A stretch of 64,000 nucleotides of DNA. It comes from Strongylocentrotus purpuratus (Eukaryota > Echinodermata > Echinoidea > Camarodonta > Strongylocentrotidae). Below the pieces are notes generated by a model. It was not told where the DNA came from. It did no database searches and saw only the letters and a program-made list of their open reading frames with translations. Shown here piece by piece: positions 42,201 to 55,500 of this stretch. Within the stretch, counting starts at the first letter, position 1, and every line of letters starts with the position of its first letter. The stretch covers positions 13,548,882 to 13,612,881 of the forward strand of contig NW_022145611.1 of assembly GCF_000002235.5 (NCBI RefSeq), read 5' to 3'. Made by a program: the position numbers and the translations under genes.

Positions 42201-45200
42201 ACAAAAATTAACCTCACACTATTTTTCCTTCAGGAGACTGATTTTTGCCTTATGAGAATCCAATAGTATACATATTATATGGGTGATGAATATTATGCGA
42301 TTAGTTAGTGGATTGTCTAACGCTGTATTTCTTAATGAACAAAGAAGGGAAACAAAAATAAGACTAGAGCACCTTCATCACTTTGCGAGAGGTTAATTTA
42401 AGATACATCAAGTAGGACCTTTCCGTATCTAATGTTTGTTAGGGAATAAAACGCAACTTTCCCCAGCCTTTAGCAGAATGTTGTTTTCATATAACCTGCT
42501 CCTTGCTGCACCTGTGCAATTACAAAAAAGGTAGAATGTGCACAGCTTTCTCTGCCCACTATCATCTCCTATAGAGAAACAGGACTCGTTCCTAAGAGGG
42601 AGAAAATGGGCTTTAAAAAAAAACCCTCTCTCATTCCTAAAGGGGTTTATGTGCCCCCTTCCTGCTCATTTGTACATGTACTTGTACTTAATCTATAAAG
42701 CACCTGCACAACACAGAAGGGTAGAATATTCACATCCTTCTCAAACCCTACCCTGCTCTTATCTCCTTAAAGAAACAAGTCTCCATCCTAAAACGAGGGG
42801 GAAATGGGCTTCAATAACTCCCCATTTTTTGGTAAAATAAATATATTTAAAGGGGATTTATGTGCCCTTTCCTCCTCAACAGTATACCTGCCCCAGGCTG
42901 CACCTGCACTACAAACAAAAAAGTATTAAGGATATGAATATCCTAAACCCTACCATCCTCTCTCATCTCCTCAGAGAAACAAGTCTCCTTCCTAAGAAGT
43001 GAGGCAAATAAATCCTTTTCTCCCACCTGCAAGGAGGGAGGGGGGTTGGGGTCATGTGCCCCTTCCTGCTTAGAGAAGTTACAGTCTCCTTCCTAAGAAG
43101 TGAGGCAAATAAATCCTTTTCTCCCACCTGCAGGGAGGGAGGGGGGGGGGGGTTGGGGTCATGTGCCCCTTCCTGCTTAGAGAAGTTACAGTCTCCTTCC
43201 TAAGAAGTGAGGCAAATAAATCCTTTTCTCCCACCTGCAGGGAGGGAGGGGGGTTGGGGTCATGTGCCCCTTCCTGCTTAGAGAAGTTACAGTCTCCTTC
43301 CTAAGAAGTGAGGCAAATAAATCCTTTTCTCCCACCTGCAGGGAGGGAGGGGGGGGGTTGGGGTCATGTGCCCCTTCCTGCTTAGAGAAGTTACAAACAC
43401 CGCTCACCAAAATGAGGAGACATGGATCCAATTCCATGTTTCCTTGTTTGCAAAGTTATGAATGATCTTGATAAATAAGTAAGGATAGCAGCTGCTTTTG
43501 TAAAACCAGCCTGAGAAGCAACATACATTCTGAAAACCGACATAAATATGTGTAATAAAAGCTACAAAAAAACTGATGGATATCTAGGACTGAAATCAAA
43601 GCAACATAGTGGATTGGTATGGTACATATACTGCCCATTTGTCTATACACAGAGAAGAGTATAAGAAAGATATTACGGTACTTCATTGATATGAAATGGA
43701 AGAGATTTAAAGATTTTTTTGTAAAGGTAGCAAAAAAAGGTGTCAATATATGGAGTTTGTTTCACACGAAGATCATTCCATAGAGAAGCTACCACCCATA
43801 AATTGCAAAGGTATGTTATGTAATAAAGAGCATCTCTCTCCTGCCTGGCTTTGCATACATCTGGAAACTATAATAAATGAAAAAAAATAAACAGATAAAT
43901 ACAAATGAAATAAAATACAATAAAATAAAATATTGATTAAAAATAAAAGAACAAAATAAGAAAGAAAATAAAGTAAAATAGAAAAGGTGAATTAAAATCA
44001 TCATAGATGTAACTGTATGGCAAGTGGAGTGAAAGAAAATAGGTGCTTGCATACTGTGATCTATTGTGTTACAAGATACAGAAAACGTGACAAACAATTT
44101 CATACTTTTTTGGCTCACACATGGTGTTTTTTCTTTAAAGGTTGTTTATTACGTCATGTGATAGAGAGGCGTTAGCAGGAAGAAGCCAAACAAGAAAAAT
44201 GTGCATTTAGGATGTGGCAAGATTAAAAGAAGAAGAAAAAGAAAAAGAAAGGATTATAAGAGGAAATGACCTTCTCTTTAACAGATGCGGCACATTAAAG
44301 TTGCTTCTTGTATCCTTGTCTAAAAGCATTTGATGTGATCACCATTTTTAATTAAACGATATAGATTTTTAATAATGAATTGTCTGCAAAGATGTTAATA
44401 GCTTTTGTTCAAATTCAGACTAAAGCTTAATTCTTTGTATGTTAATATTGCATATTATGTAACAAACACACAGAGAGATATGCATTATTAAAAAAAATGC
44501 ATGGTGTTAAATGGGTAGATTATTTTCTAATTAATAACTTTAATTATATATACAATGACTCAGCTGCTATGTTTATGTTTGTTTTCCTTGCTAAATTATT
44601 ATTATGAGTAATTTCAAGATATTTTAACGGGATCACAGTTCCTTCCCAACAAGGCTAATATCTAAATTTAAATTGGTTTTCATTTACCTTTAAAGGTATT
44701 ATTAAACTAAAATAAAATATAAATCCAAAAGATGATAGGAAGCAAGGGTACATGGTATTGACATTGGTAGGGAATTCTTTCCTTATCCATGATTTTAAAG
44801 GTTATTTCCTAACACAATAGAAATGTAATTGTCATTCCTAATAAGTGTTATTATCAATTTTCCTTCATTTATAAAAGGTCATGGTTTCTTAAAATTTCCA
44901 AGGATGCTGATTTTCCCACTTCCTGAGATATGGTAAATACACAATTCCAAGTACTGACATGAAAAGAAACAAAATTGGACTGTTAATACTATTTAAAATT
45001 TGATTGATTACAAAACCTCCGGTCAATGAACAAGATCATACAACAACGTTAAAAGGGAAGCATTTTTTTATGACTCCTTTAAATGAGTAATGCCATCCAT
45101 TCATTTATAATTATGTGGTATCAAATTCATTTCCTCAAATACCACAATGATTCATTTCCTCATGTTTGTAACGGAATAAAAAACGAAGTCATGCTCAAAG

Positions 45201-48200
45201 AATGATTAAGTTTGTTGACTTGTTTCACTGTCAATCTTTACAGCACTGTTTTAAAAGCCAAGAGTTTTGTAAAGTGCTTTTTTTTTCCCCTTTCAAAATG
45301 TTCTACTACAATATTCAGTTTGCAAAGGTCTATTACTTGTTGCCATGTCAGTAAGCATTATGCAAATAATAATGTTCACGAAATTGAATGATATCCATTA
45401 AAATTCATTAATTTTATTGGAATGTCCTTTGTCACCAACAGATTAAGATAATTTTTCTACAAAGCATCTTATATGTCAGGTACATTTAGCATACAAGTCA
45501 GTCAGCCCTTCAGTCACTTAGAGGTCATGGTTTGGAGACTGCGTTTCTTGATGTATATTTACGGCCCAAGACAAAGAAATTATGATTTCCCTCATATTCA
45601 GACCCAATCCTTTCAAAACAGAACAGCCTTGTAACAAAGTCATATTCAATCTCTGGTTCAATCACTTGGCCGGATCTCTAAATATAGCATTCTCTGAGGA
45701 AATTTTCAATCATAATTTTATATTTTGAGATCAATTCCGGTGCGCAAAATCTCACCTGTGATTTATATTTAGCTCAGAAACACTTGTTAATCAAAAATCT
45801 TTGGAAAGTAGATTCATCTGCCAAGACAAAAGCCTTATATTATGGGGTCCTACCTTGAGCAAATCCATTGACAAAGTGATCAACTCTATCGAATGTATGA
45901 TCATGGCAATGCAATATACAATTTTGTAGTTATTCACAAATCCTCCATTACTCCCTATAGCATATATGACAGCGTGATTTTAATACACTAAATAATAATC
46001 CAAGGACGTTTAAGGGTACCGTAACCTGATAAAATCATCACAAAAAACTAATGTAAGTCTTGCCAAATAATAAACCTTTCATTCGAATAGATATTTGCAA
46101 CATTTAACAGAATAAATTTAAAAGGATAGGGATTGAAAGACAGATTTTAGAGCAGTCTAAATATATGTGTGCCTTGTATTTACAAAGAGATCACTGCATT
46201 TCCATAATATTTTGATACTCTGCCAAGTTATAAACATGATACATAAACCACTGTGTTTATTTGTGTATAAGCCTGAAAATACGATGCAATTACCCACTTC
46301 CATCAACTTGCTCAACACGTTGATGTATTGACGCAGAAGGTGGTTTGATATTTTGAAAGAACACAAGTAAATGGCACCAAATAAAACCCTAATTGGCTGA
46401 CACAACATCCGATTTCTGAAAAATCGCCTACTAATTTCCCCACAGGCTTCTGCCCTTGGCCCTTAACTTTCATGTCCTAATGGGGAAACGTATTGACACA
46501 TTAGACCTGTAAACACTCATTGGAGTTCATATAATGAATCAAGGGTGGTCTCAGGAGGGGAGGGGGTGAGGGGGGCGAGGTAGGATAGGTTAGGAGGTGT
46601 ATATTCACACTTTATCATTTCAGTCCTACTGTACTACTTGCTCCCTCTATATAGAAAATAATGCCTAGTCGGTGACCAGTGGTCCCCCATGATCCTCTTT
46701 TTCTGATGTTAATTGAGAGCTGAGTTGAGACAGCCATTTGTAGGTGACCTCCCTGGGTGGTCTAATCCCTCCTAGCCAAACGTGTACAGATAGCCTTTAA
46801 TGCAGATGCTCTAGAAAGGATACTAGGCACATGCTGTACTGCCAATTGTGATTTCTGTGTTGGGCAATATCCTACATTTGATCAGGGGGGTGTTTCACAA
46901 AACTTGTCATCAGTGACAAAAGACAGTTGTTGTTATAAGCTACCAGAATTCTTGCTTCTGATTGGTTAAAAGGCTTTGTGAAACAAGTTCCTGTATGTAC
47001 TTATTTTGGCAGAGCATTTTTTGGCAAATGGCAGAAGCAAAAACTTCCGATCTCATATTCATATAAACGATTGTGACCATTCCTATATCATTTACACTGT
47101 AGCATGAAAGTAGAGGAAGTTATGTTTCAAATATTGTTAAGTTTGATGGGCAACTTTTGGCCTAGAAACCATTATTATGCAGACTGAAGGAAATAATAAC
47201 CAGAAAATAATTGAATTCACATGACATTTCAGACACCTAGACATTGTGACATTTGGCTTAATATTAACCAGATACTACTACTATTATCAAAACTAAGATA
47301 TAGACTAGAGCACATAGCCATCAGACGATTCATATGTCACACCAAGTACATCCTACACTGCATGTACTTCGACATTCTGCTCAATCACAACTGCATTGGA
47401 AGACTGATAGGTTATGAACTTCTCACTCCCTCAACCAAATTATAGCAATCTTGATTAAAAATCTTGCCCCTTCCTCTCCTTCCATCGCCCCCCTCCCCGA
47501 CTTCCACCTTGAACTACGCCCTTGCCCCGATCCCACAGCCAATAAGAGAGGGTCCGTCTCTGCGGGATACTGCACTCACTGATGGATAGGTAACTCAACA
47601 CCTGGCACGCCACGTAACCCTAAACGAAAAGGATCCAAGCTTGGTAACTCAACGCGCACTTCCCACTGGAGGAAAGCCAAAGCGCACCAAATTAGCGGTT
47701 CCCGTAACCTTGGTTTCCATCGCAAGACATCAGACTGGAGAACCGAAACTCTATCTTCTAGAACGCCGAGAGATTACATCCTAGATAGCACCGCTAGACA
47801 TCCTCATAGAGTTTGCAATAAAATAAATGAAAAAGGTATGAAAAAGGGAACGGGCATGTGAATAACAATAAAAATAAACCAAAGGAAATGAAATAAATGC
47901 TTATCTCTCGGAGCTAAACTGCATCAAGCTATATTTTGCCTCAAAAATATCAAGGTGTATCCATGTCCTTCCTGTGATTAAGTGTATCTCTCTAGTGAAT
48001 GGGGAGACAGACTGCAAGGTAGCAGTTGTGACCCACAGAACATTGACCTCGGCTCCAGATTATCTTTCGAAAAAAGGGTGCAAAAGTTTACATCAATGCG
48101 GTAGTGCTTTTTTCACTTTATCAATGTCTTAAAAACCTTACAACATCTAGCCATTAACTTCTTTGACAATGGATAAATTAAATGTTTATGATGTTCCTTG

Positions 48201-49459
48201 AAATTTCTGGACAACAGCTCATTTTCGAATAACGTATACCAGATTAGTAAAGATGTCTCTGACTATACATTTCATGCAAAAGTCTTCCCTGTATTCAGTA
48301 ATACACCCGAGCTGTGAAGCATAGATCATTCAAATATTGCTAACTTCAAATTCTGTAACTCTATTCCATGATGATCAAGGGTTCATCTCTTGGAGATTTA
48401 AACTGTGAACCCTCATTGGTCAGTCTTACAGAATGATTGATTGATTGAAACTTGCATTCTATTTCCAGGTGCTTTGGATCTAGGTTTCACGCCTGCATTA
48501 CATAAAATGAAAATTGAGCATTGACAAAAAAGGCAGAGTATTACAGGTGTAATATAAGAGCATCCTCGGAAGATGAATATTACAAAATACAGAGAGAGGA
48601 TGACATCACAGTCTTGCTATCACACAAACTTCAAAAATGAAGCTTGGATGTATTTCCTTGATCATATTTCAAATGCCAGAGTTTCATAGGAGTTAATAAA
48701 AAGAAGAATCTAGGTTACACGCCTGCATCACATAAAAATGAAAATTAAGCATTGACAAAAAAGGCAGAGTATTACAGGTTTAATATAAGAGCATCCTCAG
48801 AACATGAATATTACAAAATATAGAGAGAGGATGACATCACAGTCTTGCTTTCACATAAACTTCAAAATGAAGCTTGGATGTATTTCCTTAATCATATTTC
48901 AAATGCCAGAGTTTCATAGAAGCTAATAAAAAGAGGAATCTAGGTTTCACGCCTGCATCACATAAAATGAAAATTGAGCATTGACAAAAAAGGCAGAGTA
49001 TTACAGGTTCAATATAAGAGCATCCTCGGAAGATGAATATTACAAAATATAGAGAGAGGATGACATCACAGTCTTGCTATCACATATACTTAAAAAATGA
49101 AGCTTGGATGTATTTCCTTAATCATATTTCAAATGCCAGAGTATCATAGGAGCTGATAAAAAGAGGTTTCCTCGAAAGATAATCTAAAAGTGTATTTCCC
49201 TATTTCCACATATGGAGTGCGGTCATTAAAAGTATGTCATGGCCCGTCGCTGGTTTACGTCATAGTCATCAATCAAAGTATGATGAATTATCATCGTATC
49301 CTTGACAGCTAAAGATCTCATCTTCCTCTGACCTTCAACAATTTTTTCTTTCTAAAGATGTTCCCCCTGATTTCGATTTAGTTGTCTGTGATGTTCTCTA
49401 CCCACTCTCTATCTATCTTATCCACATGAGATGAGAGAATGAGAAAAAGGAAGGAGGGA

Positions 49460-49502
<43 letters not shown>

Positions 49503-52500
49503 AAGAAGGATGACATCACAGTTTTGTTAGCAACAAACAAACTCTTCATTTGACACATTGAAGTACGGAAATAGCCTTTCAACTTTCCTGAATTCAAAAC
49601 ACTAGGTATGGTGGCAAAATGTTGGATTTGTGACACTTGCTGCCACTATGTACCAAAGAAGATTTGGTGGGAATAATTTTCTCTAATGCATTTGTTCCCT
49701 TCATATCTTTTATCCAGCCAGATGTCAGTGAAACAATTTTAAGTCCTACTCTCTTACAGATTAAATCTATATTGCATATATTACACTTTGCTCCCTTTTT
49801 TTGTTTTATCTAGAAAAATAATATTGGGGGAAAATAATCAATTTCCTTTTCTGTGGCGAAACCTCAGATACCTTGCATGCAATACAACATAAGCAGAACT
49901 TTCTCCAAGCCTTTTGATCATTCCGTTCGGCTGAAATGTCATTTATGATTGAAGGGGAGATAAGAGCTAAATTCAGTTGCAGGGTTAAATATGGAACATT
50001 GGCATCACAGCATTGACAGGAATGAGAAGTGAATATAATGGTGTTTGATGAAACAGGAGGGCTGAAGCCTGGCTACTCCCCCCAAGAGAGGGGCAAAAAA
50101 AAAACATGGAGGAAATCATATTAAGATGAGGGAAATATGACAGGCAAACGCAGCAAGTATTAACTGAACACCATGCAATAAAGCCTAAGACACCTGACAT
50201 AAAGTTCGTAGGAGGATGAATAAATTTGCTAAGTTTCATGTTATACATGTTTTGGGTAAGATTAAAATTCTAACTGCTTCTATAAGGAATATCTCAGTAC
50301 AAATCAAAGTCAAAGGTCCTGCGTGATGTCATGGCAATTAGTAACTGATAATTTGCTTCTAAAAATGCTTCGCACCTGGGAATGAAGCCATTTCTTATAA
50401 GTGGATTAATGCCATGATTAAGACATCCTCAATTAAAAGCTTCCTCAGTGTGCCAGTTCCTTATTAAAGCCATTAAACCATAAAGCTGTAAGTCCCTGTA
50501 CATGTATACTTGCTTGCTTTGGGAGTAGTCAGGTAACCATAACCATCAACATCTCTAGCATTTCATCTAGCTTAATGCTACATTGCCAAAATGTAACAAA
50601 TTCAGAAGAAAACAAAGAAGAGTACACAAACATCACCTTCTTCCTATTGATTACAATACACTCCATTATCTCATATCTGTCCATAGTACTTTACATCCAT
50701 TGTTGTAGGCAGATAATAGCCTAGGCCTAAGTTGGTGATTGTGAAAATGATGATGGAATGGGGTTGCTGCAGTAAAATATCTCACAGTTTAAATATTTTT
50801 AAAATACTCTATCTTATCATAGTTCTAGGGACTAGAGAGAGCGCTAGAGAGACAGTAAAGAAGCACTAGAGAGGCAAATATCATAAAATGTCCTTATATG
50901 GTAACTTGTTTCAATTTCCTAACAGATTTTTCCAACAATTCTCAACAGTGGGGGTATCTGCCCTCTACTTTTTAATCTCTACCATACTATCAACCACATT
51001 GCACCGTTTGCCTGAAGTAAATGAATGTGACTTTCATTTCAAAAGGATATCCATAGCTGCGATGGGGTGACGGCCTGGGCCTGCAGGAGCGGCGCTGACG
51101 GTCGTGACGGTGGAGGAACGAGGGTCGCTACTGCAACACACCTGAGTGACAGGGGTGACTCACTGGTGCTGAGGGAGGGGGAGAGGAAGACAAAACTCCC
51201 CTCTGATACTGGGCTAAGGTGATGACATGGGGCACCCTCCACACCGTCAGAGCTGCAAAGAGGAAATCAAAAAGGGGGGAAAAGGAAAGAAAAATTATTA
51301 CTCTCACATCTGGTCTACCTGTGCTGCATCTATAAGGACATATTCTGCGAGGCTATTGCTTCTCTTTCTCTATTGCGTGCAATCTATAACATCTATGATT
51401 GTATCAGTTCTTGAAGGTAGTTCCAGCAATTTGCAAAGCTCAGCAATAGCCTTCAAATTTCTAAAAATGACCAATCATCAAAAATCGAAATACCTGAATT
51501 TCAGAAGGAGCGTATGATGACAAATAAATTTAATTTCATTTAATATTCATCATAAAGCAAACATGAATTCGTGTCCAGAATTGGGTCTTACATGACTGTA
51601 TATTTTCATTGAATTCTTCTGAAATGGTCATTACTCCCTTTCATGGAATATAAACAAGCACATTGCAGTATGTGTCACTGAGCAGACTCCCATCATAAGA
51701 TCTATATTTTTTAATCAAAAATGTATGTTGTCTTAAATCATCAGTCTCGGTTTTTCGTTGCTTTCCTAAAATGCCTCCAACTTTAATACATGATTTCATC
51801 GTGAGGAGCATTTATCACTGTATTTTCTTTCGCAGAGTTCTGCTCTAATCTTTTACATGGGGGTCTGGACAAAATATGGGGGTCCTTGTACATATGCCCT
51901 TGTTTACGTTATTGCAGGACCCAAGTGCAATTTGGATTACTTGTGTGTACCAAAACCGCCATTTTTTAAAACCCTGGCGATGGGATAGATTGTACTCTTT
52001 CAACTGCATAAACCAACAACTGTAGTTCTGTACCAAAAATCCTTTGATTTACAACCAAAATCATATCTCAATCCCACGAATGAGAAGTTTTCCCTACTGA
52101 TACACAATAGTATCCACCACAAACACCTTGACAACCAAAGAATGCCTTTTTTTTTTCTTGGTCAGGATTTCTTTGTCTCCCCTGATCAACCTTGTCACTG
52201 TAAGCCAGGTCTTTGCCAAGAATTCGCAATGGCACGTCTGATCTCTACAGGGAGGGTCATGGCAGGAGGGGTAATCCTAGACCCTTGTTCTTTTTATCAA
52301 TGATGATGATCCATCTATTCCATTCCAAGAACCCAGCAGGTAATTAAGTCAAGTTAAAAGTTTGTTGCTAGACGGATGAGTCAAGAATTCAAAGATGGAT
52401 GAATCATATTCTTTGTTTAAGAGTGATTTCAGGCATGATTAGCAAGCAATAACCTATCTAAATGGAATTTCATAATTACATTGTGGGAAATATTAGGATT

Positions 52501-55500
52501 AAAAATATTCTCCCACTACATGTATCTAACATCAAAAGTTTAGAGTCTTATCGATGATGATCCGTTTATCATATTCCAAGAACCCAGCAGATAGTTTGTT
52601 GCTAGACGGGTGACTGGAAACTGCAAAACATCTAAAACCAGAAGGTTATACCTGTAAAAATATCTTTGTACCCTGAAGAAAGTAACAGTTCTTTCTAATT
52701 TAATGAGGCAACTTTGTAACATTTGCTCATCAAATTTTTGCACCCTGAGATATTCTAATTGTTTTAGCTAAGCCCTCAAAGTAAAGACGTCTAAAGTACT
52801 GTAAAAAGAGTAAAATTAAAATGGAGACACACTATAAGAACACAGCTGCGGTGGCAAGTTATACAGACACACTGATAAAACATCCCCATATATAGCGCTT
52901 GAGCCTATTGGCTCTAACCTTGGCTTTAACAATAGTTTGAAATCAGCATCCTGCTAATTCAGAAATAAATGATAAATCATTCAACAGTGCTACCGATTTA
53001 TCACAAATTATTGGAAAAGATATTTATGATATAAAGATAAAGGAGGATATTTGAAAACTAATGAACACGTTTCCTCTATGTCTTCATCCATGACTAAACA
53101 GAACCGGAGAGCTACTTCCCATCCTGTATATCTGGCATTTAATGCAAGTGAAGGACATGAACAATGAATTGACAAGTCCCAGATCCAGGACAATTCTGTG
53201 GAAATGTGAAGGTTTTAGGATGTCTATCGTATCATTTTTCACTTCCATCACCACCAGTGTTTATAAATAATCCTCTTTGTTGGGATGAGCAGAGGGATTA
53301 TACACCAGCTAGCGCTAGGATACAAAGGAGAAAAGGAGACGTCACGTCCTTGGACTTAAAGCAAGAGGAAACAATCAACTCCAAAGACCCTGTGAATCAT
53401 TGTTTTCGTTCATCCCCGATATTCCCCCGTGCGCCTGAAAATAACCTTCATTAGGAGCGAGCCTAGCGCTGATCTGTTAAAGACGCTATTACTCATATAG
53501 CATATCTCCTGTATCCCCCCGTAGACCGTGGGGGATACTGTGAGATCATACACGTAATGGCTTCAGAGTAAATTAGCGCGGTGCGATTGGTGCGTTGCTG
53601 AAGGAGGTGCGCAATTAACAATGGGCATGCCCGCGCTATTCTCCACGGAGGATACGTAGCTCAACCGCTGGTCGTCCTCAAGGGGGAAGGGTTTAATTTG
53701 CTTCCCTCCTTATCTCACGATCATGTTCAACTTGTGAAAACAGGCAGTATTTACGGTCAATTAAACAATTAAACATAATAACAATGCAAACGGGTGCTCA
53801 GAATAAACATGGAAGGCATTTTTAAACTTTGGTTCAGGTTAGAGCCCCAGAAAGGAGTGCCATTTTGATGTAGCCTATTCAATAATATACATGCAGTAGC
53901 TCACTAAATTGAGTACAACCCTTAGATAACTGTGACTAATTCAAAGCAGCTGAAATACAATTAAAACTGTAGGTTTACACACAAAAAGTAGACAGTGTGA
54001 GAGCTGTATGTTGGCAAAACACATTCATTCCATGAAACTAAACAAAAGCTTTGAGGAAAAAACTGCAGTGAAATATGCACACCTTTCAGGGTGCACTCCC
54101 TTCTGTGCGCTGAAATGTACCACAATCTCAAGTTCCTCTTAAATATAGATTTCATTTTGAATATATATGTGCAACTCAAGTCATACATTCTATCTTAAAA
54201 AAATATACATATATAGCTTAAAGAAAACCTATCAAAAGAGCAATTTGGAAAAGTTATATTAACTAAGAATAGAATAATGTTCTTTTGTTTTATCAATCTA
54301 CAATTTTTACATGATCCTCTAAAGCATAGGTTTATCAGATAGATATAGGAAGCATGCAGTTTTCCACATATCCATCTAAAGGAGTACAAATATTCTGATG
54401 AAATCATCAGTATTATCAAATCTTTTGGATGTGTACAAATAGTTCTTGTTCATAGTCTAACATGCAATAAAAAGTGTAGCTGCCACTAGATGGCAGTATT
54501 TCACACAAATTGTGAGCGGTTTGGCTTTTGTGCTCTCCTATAATCATGAAAAGAATTGCAGACCAATTGCTATGATTGTTCTGCTAATTGCAATTTTGTC
54601 AGTTAATCAGGCAATCACAACATGCAATTAACTGAAGTTAAAATGTAACACAGACCATTAATTTCTCTGTTATCAATGAATTATATAATTTGAAAAAGCT
54701 TTGACACAAAGAAGTATAATTTATCTTAACATGAGTGGTTTCTTGATAGTACCGATAGTCCGTCAAAATGCTGATTCTTTTCCCATAATCATAATTCTAC
54801 AATAGAGGGCAGTATACATATTTGTCTTACCAGACACACCAGTCCCAAGGCATAAATAATCCAATCTCCAGCAAAGACGAAACATTGTAAGCGCAAAACC
54901 AACAAAACTGAACTGTGGTAAAAATACAAAATAAGATGCAAAGTGAAATTTGTGTTAACTTCTGTTGTCCAAGATATAAAACGAACACAAATGTGCCATA
55001 TACAAATTGGTCTAAAGTTATTTTCTGAATCAACAAACAATTTCAGATGAGCAAAAATGATACTAAAACTAACTAACACATCAGTCAAGTTTGGTCATAA
55101 ATCCAATAAACAATGAAACACAACACATCAGAGAAATTAGTAATTGTAATTGTTAAAATTAAGAAAACAGTATGATTTGATGAAGTGGGTTTTTTTCCTT
55201 ACAAATGACAAGAAAGTGATTAAAATCATTGTTTTTTTTTAATAAAAATACAATACTACTCATTCAATTGATAAATTCAAAAATTAAATGATATATAAAA
55301 TGGCTAAAAATCAAATCAAATCAAATCAAATAATCTTCAATATTACACATTCCCTAAAACAGAACTAAACTGCAGTCAAGAGTTAAAAATTAATGATAAA
55401 ATACATAGAAAGCCAAAGTTTAAAACAAAGAAAACAAACGTTTAAATTTCACAAACAGCTCTGAAACAAGTATACTCACATTATGAAATATCGTGGGTCG

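Larger units (their letters stand above)
37287..51141 (-). other. 13.9-kb intron of the host gene
   Basis: The largest intron seen. Holds MITEs (41476-41612, 46885-46992), a G-rich tandem array (42960-43395), a 230-bp tandem array (48478-49168), a dispersed repeat (46620-46805), AT-rich low complexity (43870-44000) and a GC-richer unique block at 47460-47830. No exon was supported. Confidence 0.55.

Noticed and set aside
42960-43395. CRISPR-like direct repeats
   Set aside because: Units are contiguous tandem copies that differ in G-run length, without repeat-spacer structure, in an animal intron.
46157-46408. Minus-strand 83-codon frame
   Set aside because: No splice signals fitting the host phases and no recognisable content.
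54830-54865. Possible small host exon (DWIIYALGLVCL in one frame) before a GTAAGA donor
   Set aside because: The only upstream AG lacks a good pyrimidine tract, and including it forces a frame that hits a stop at exon 37126.
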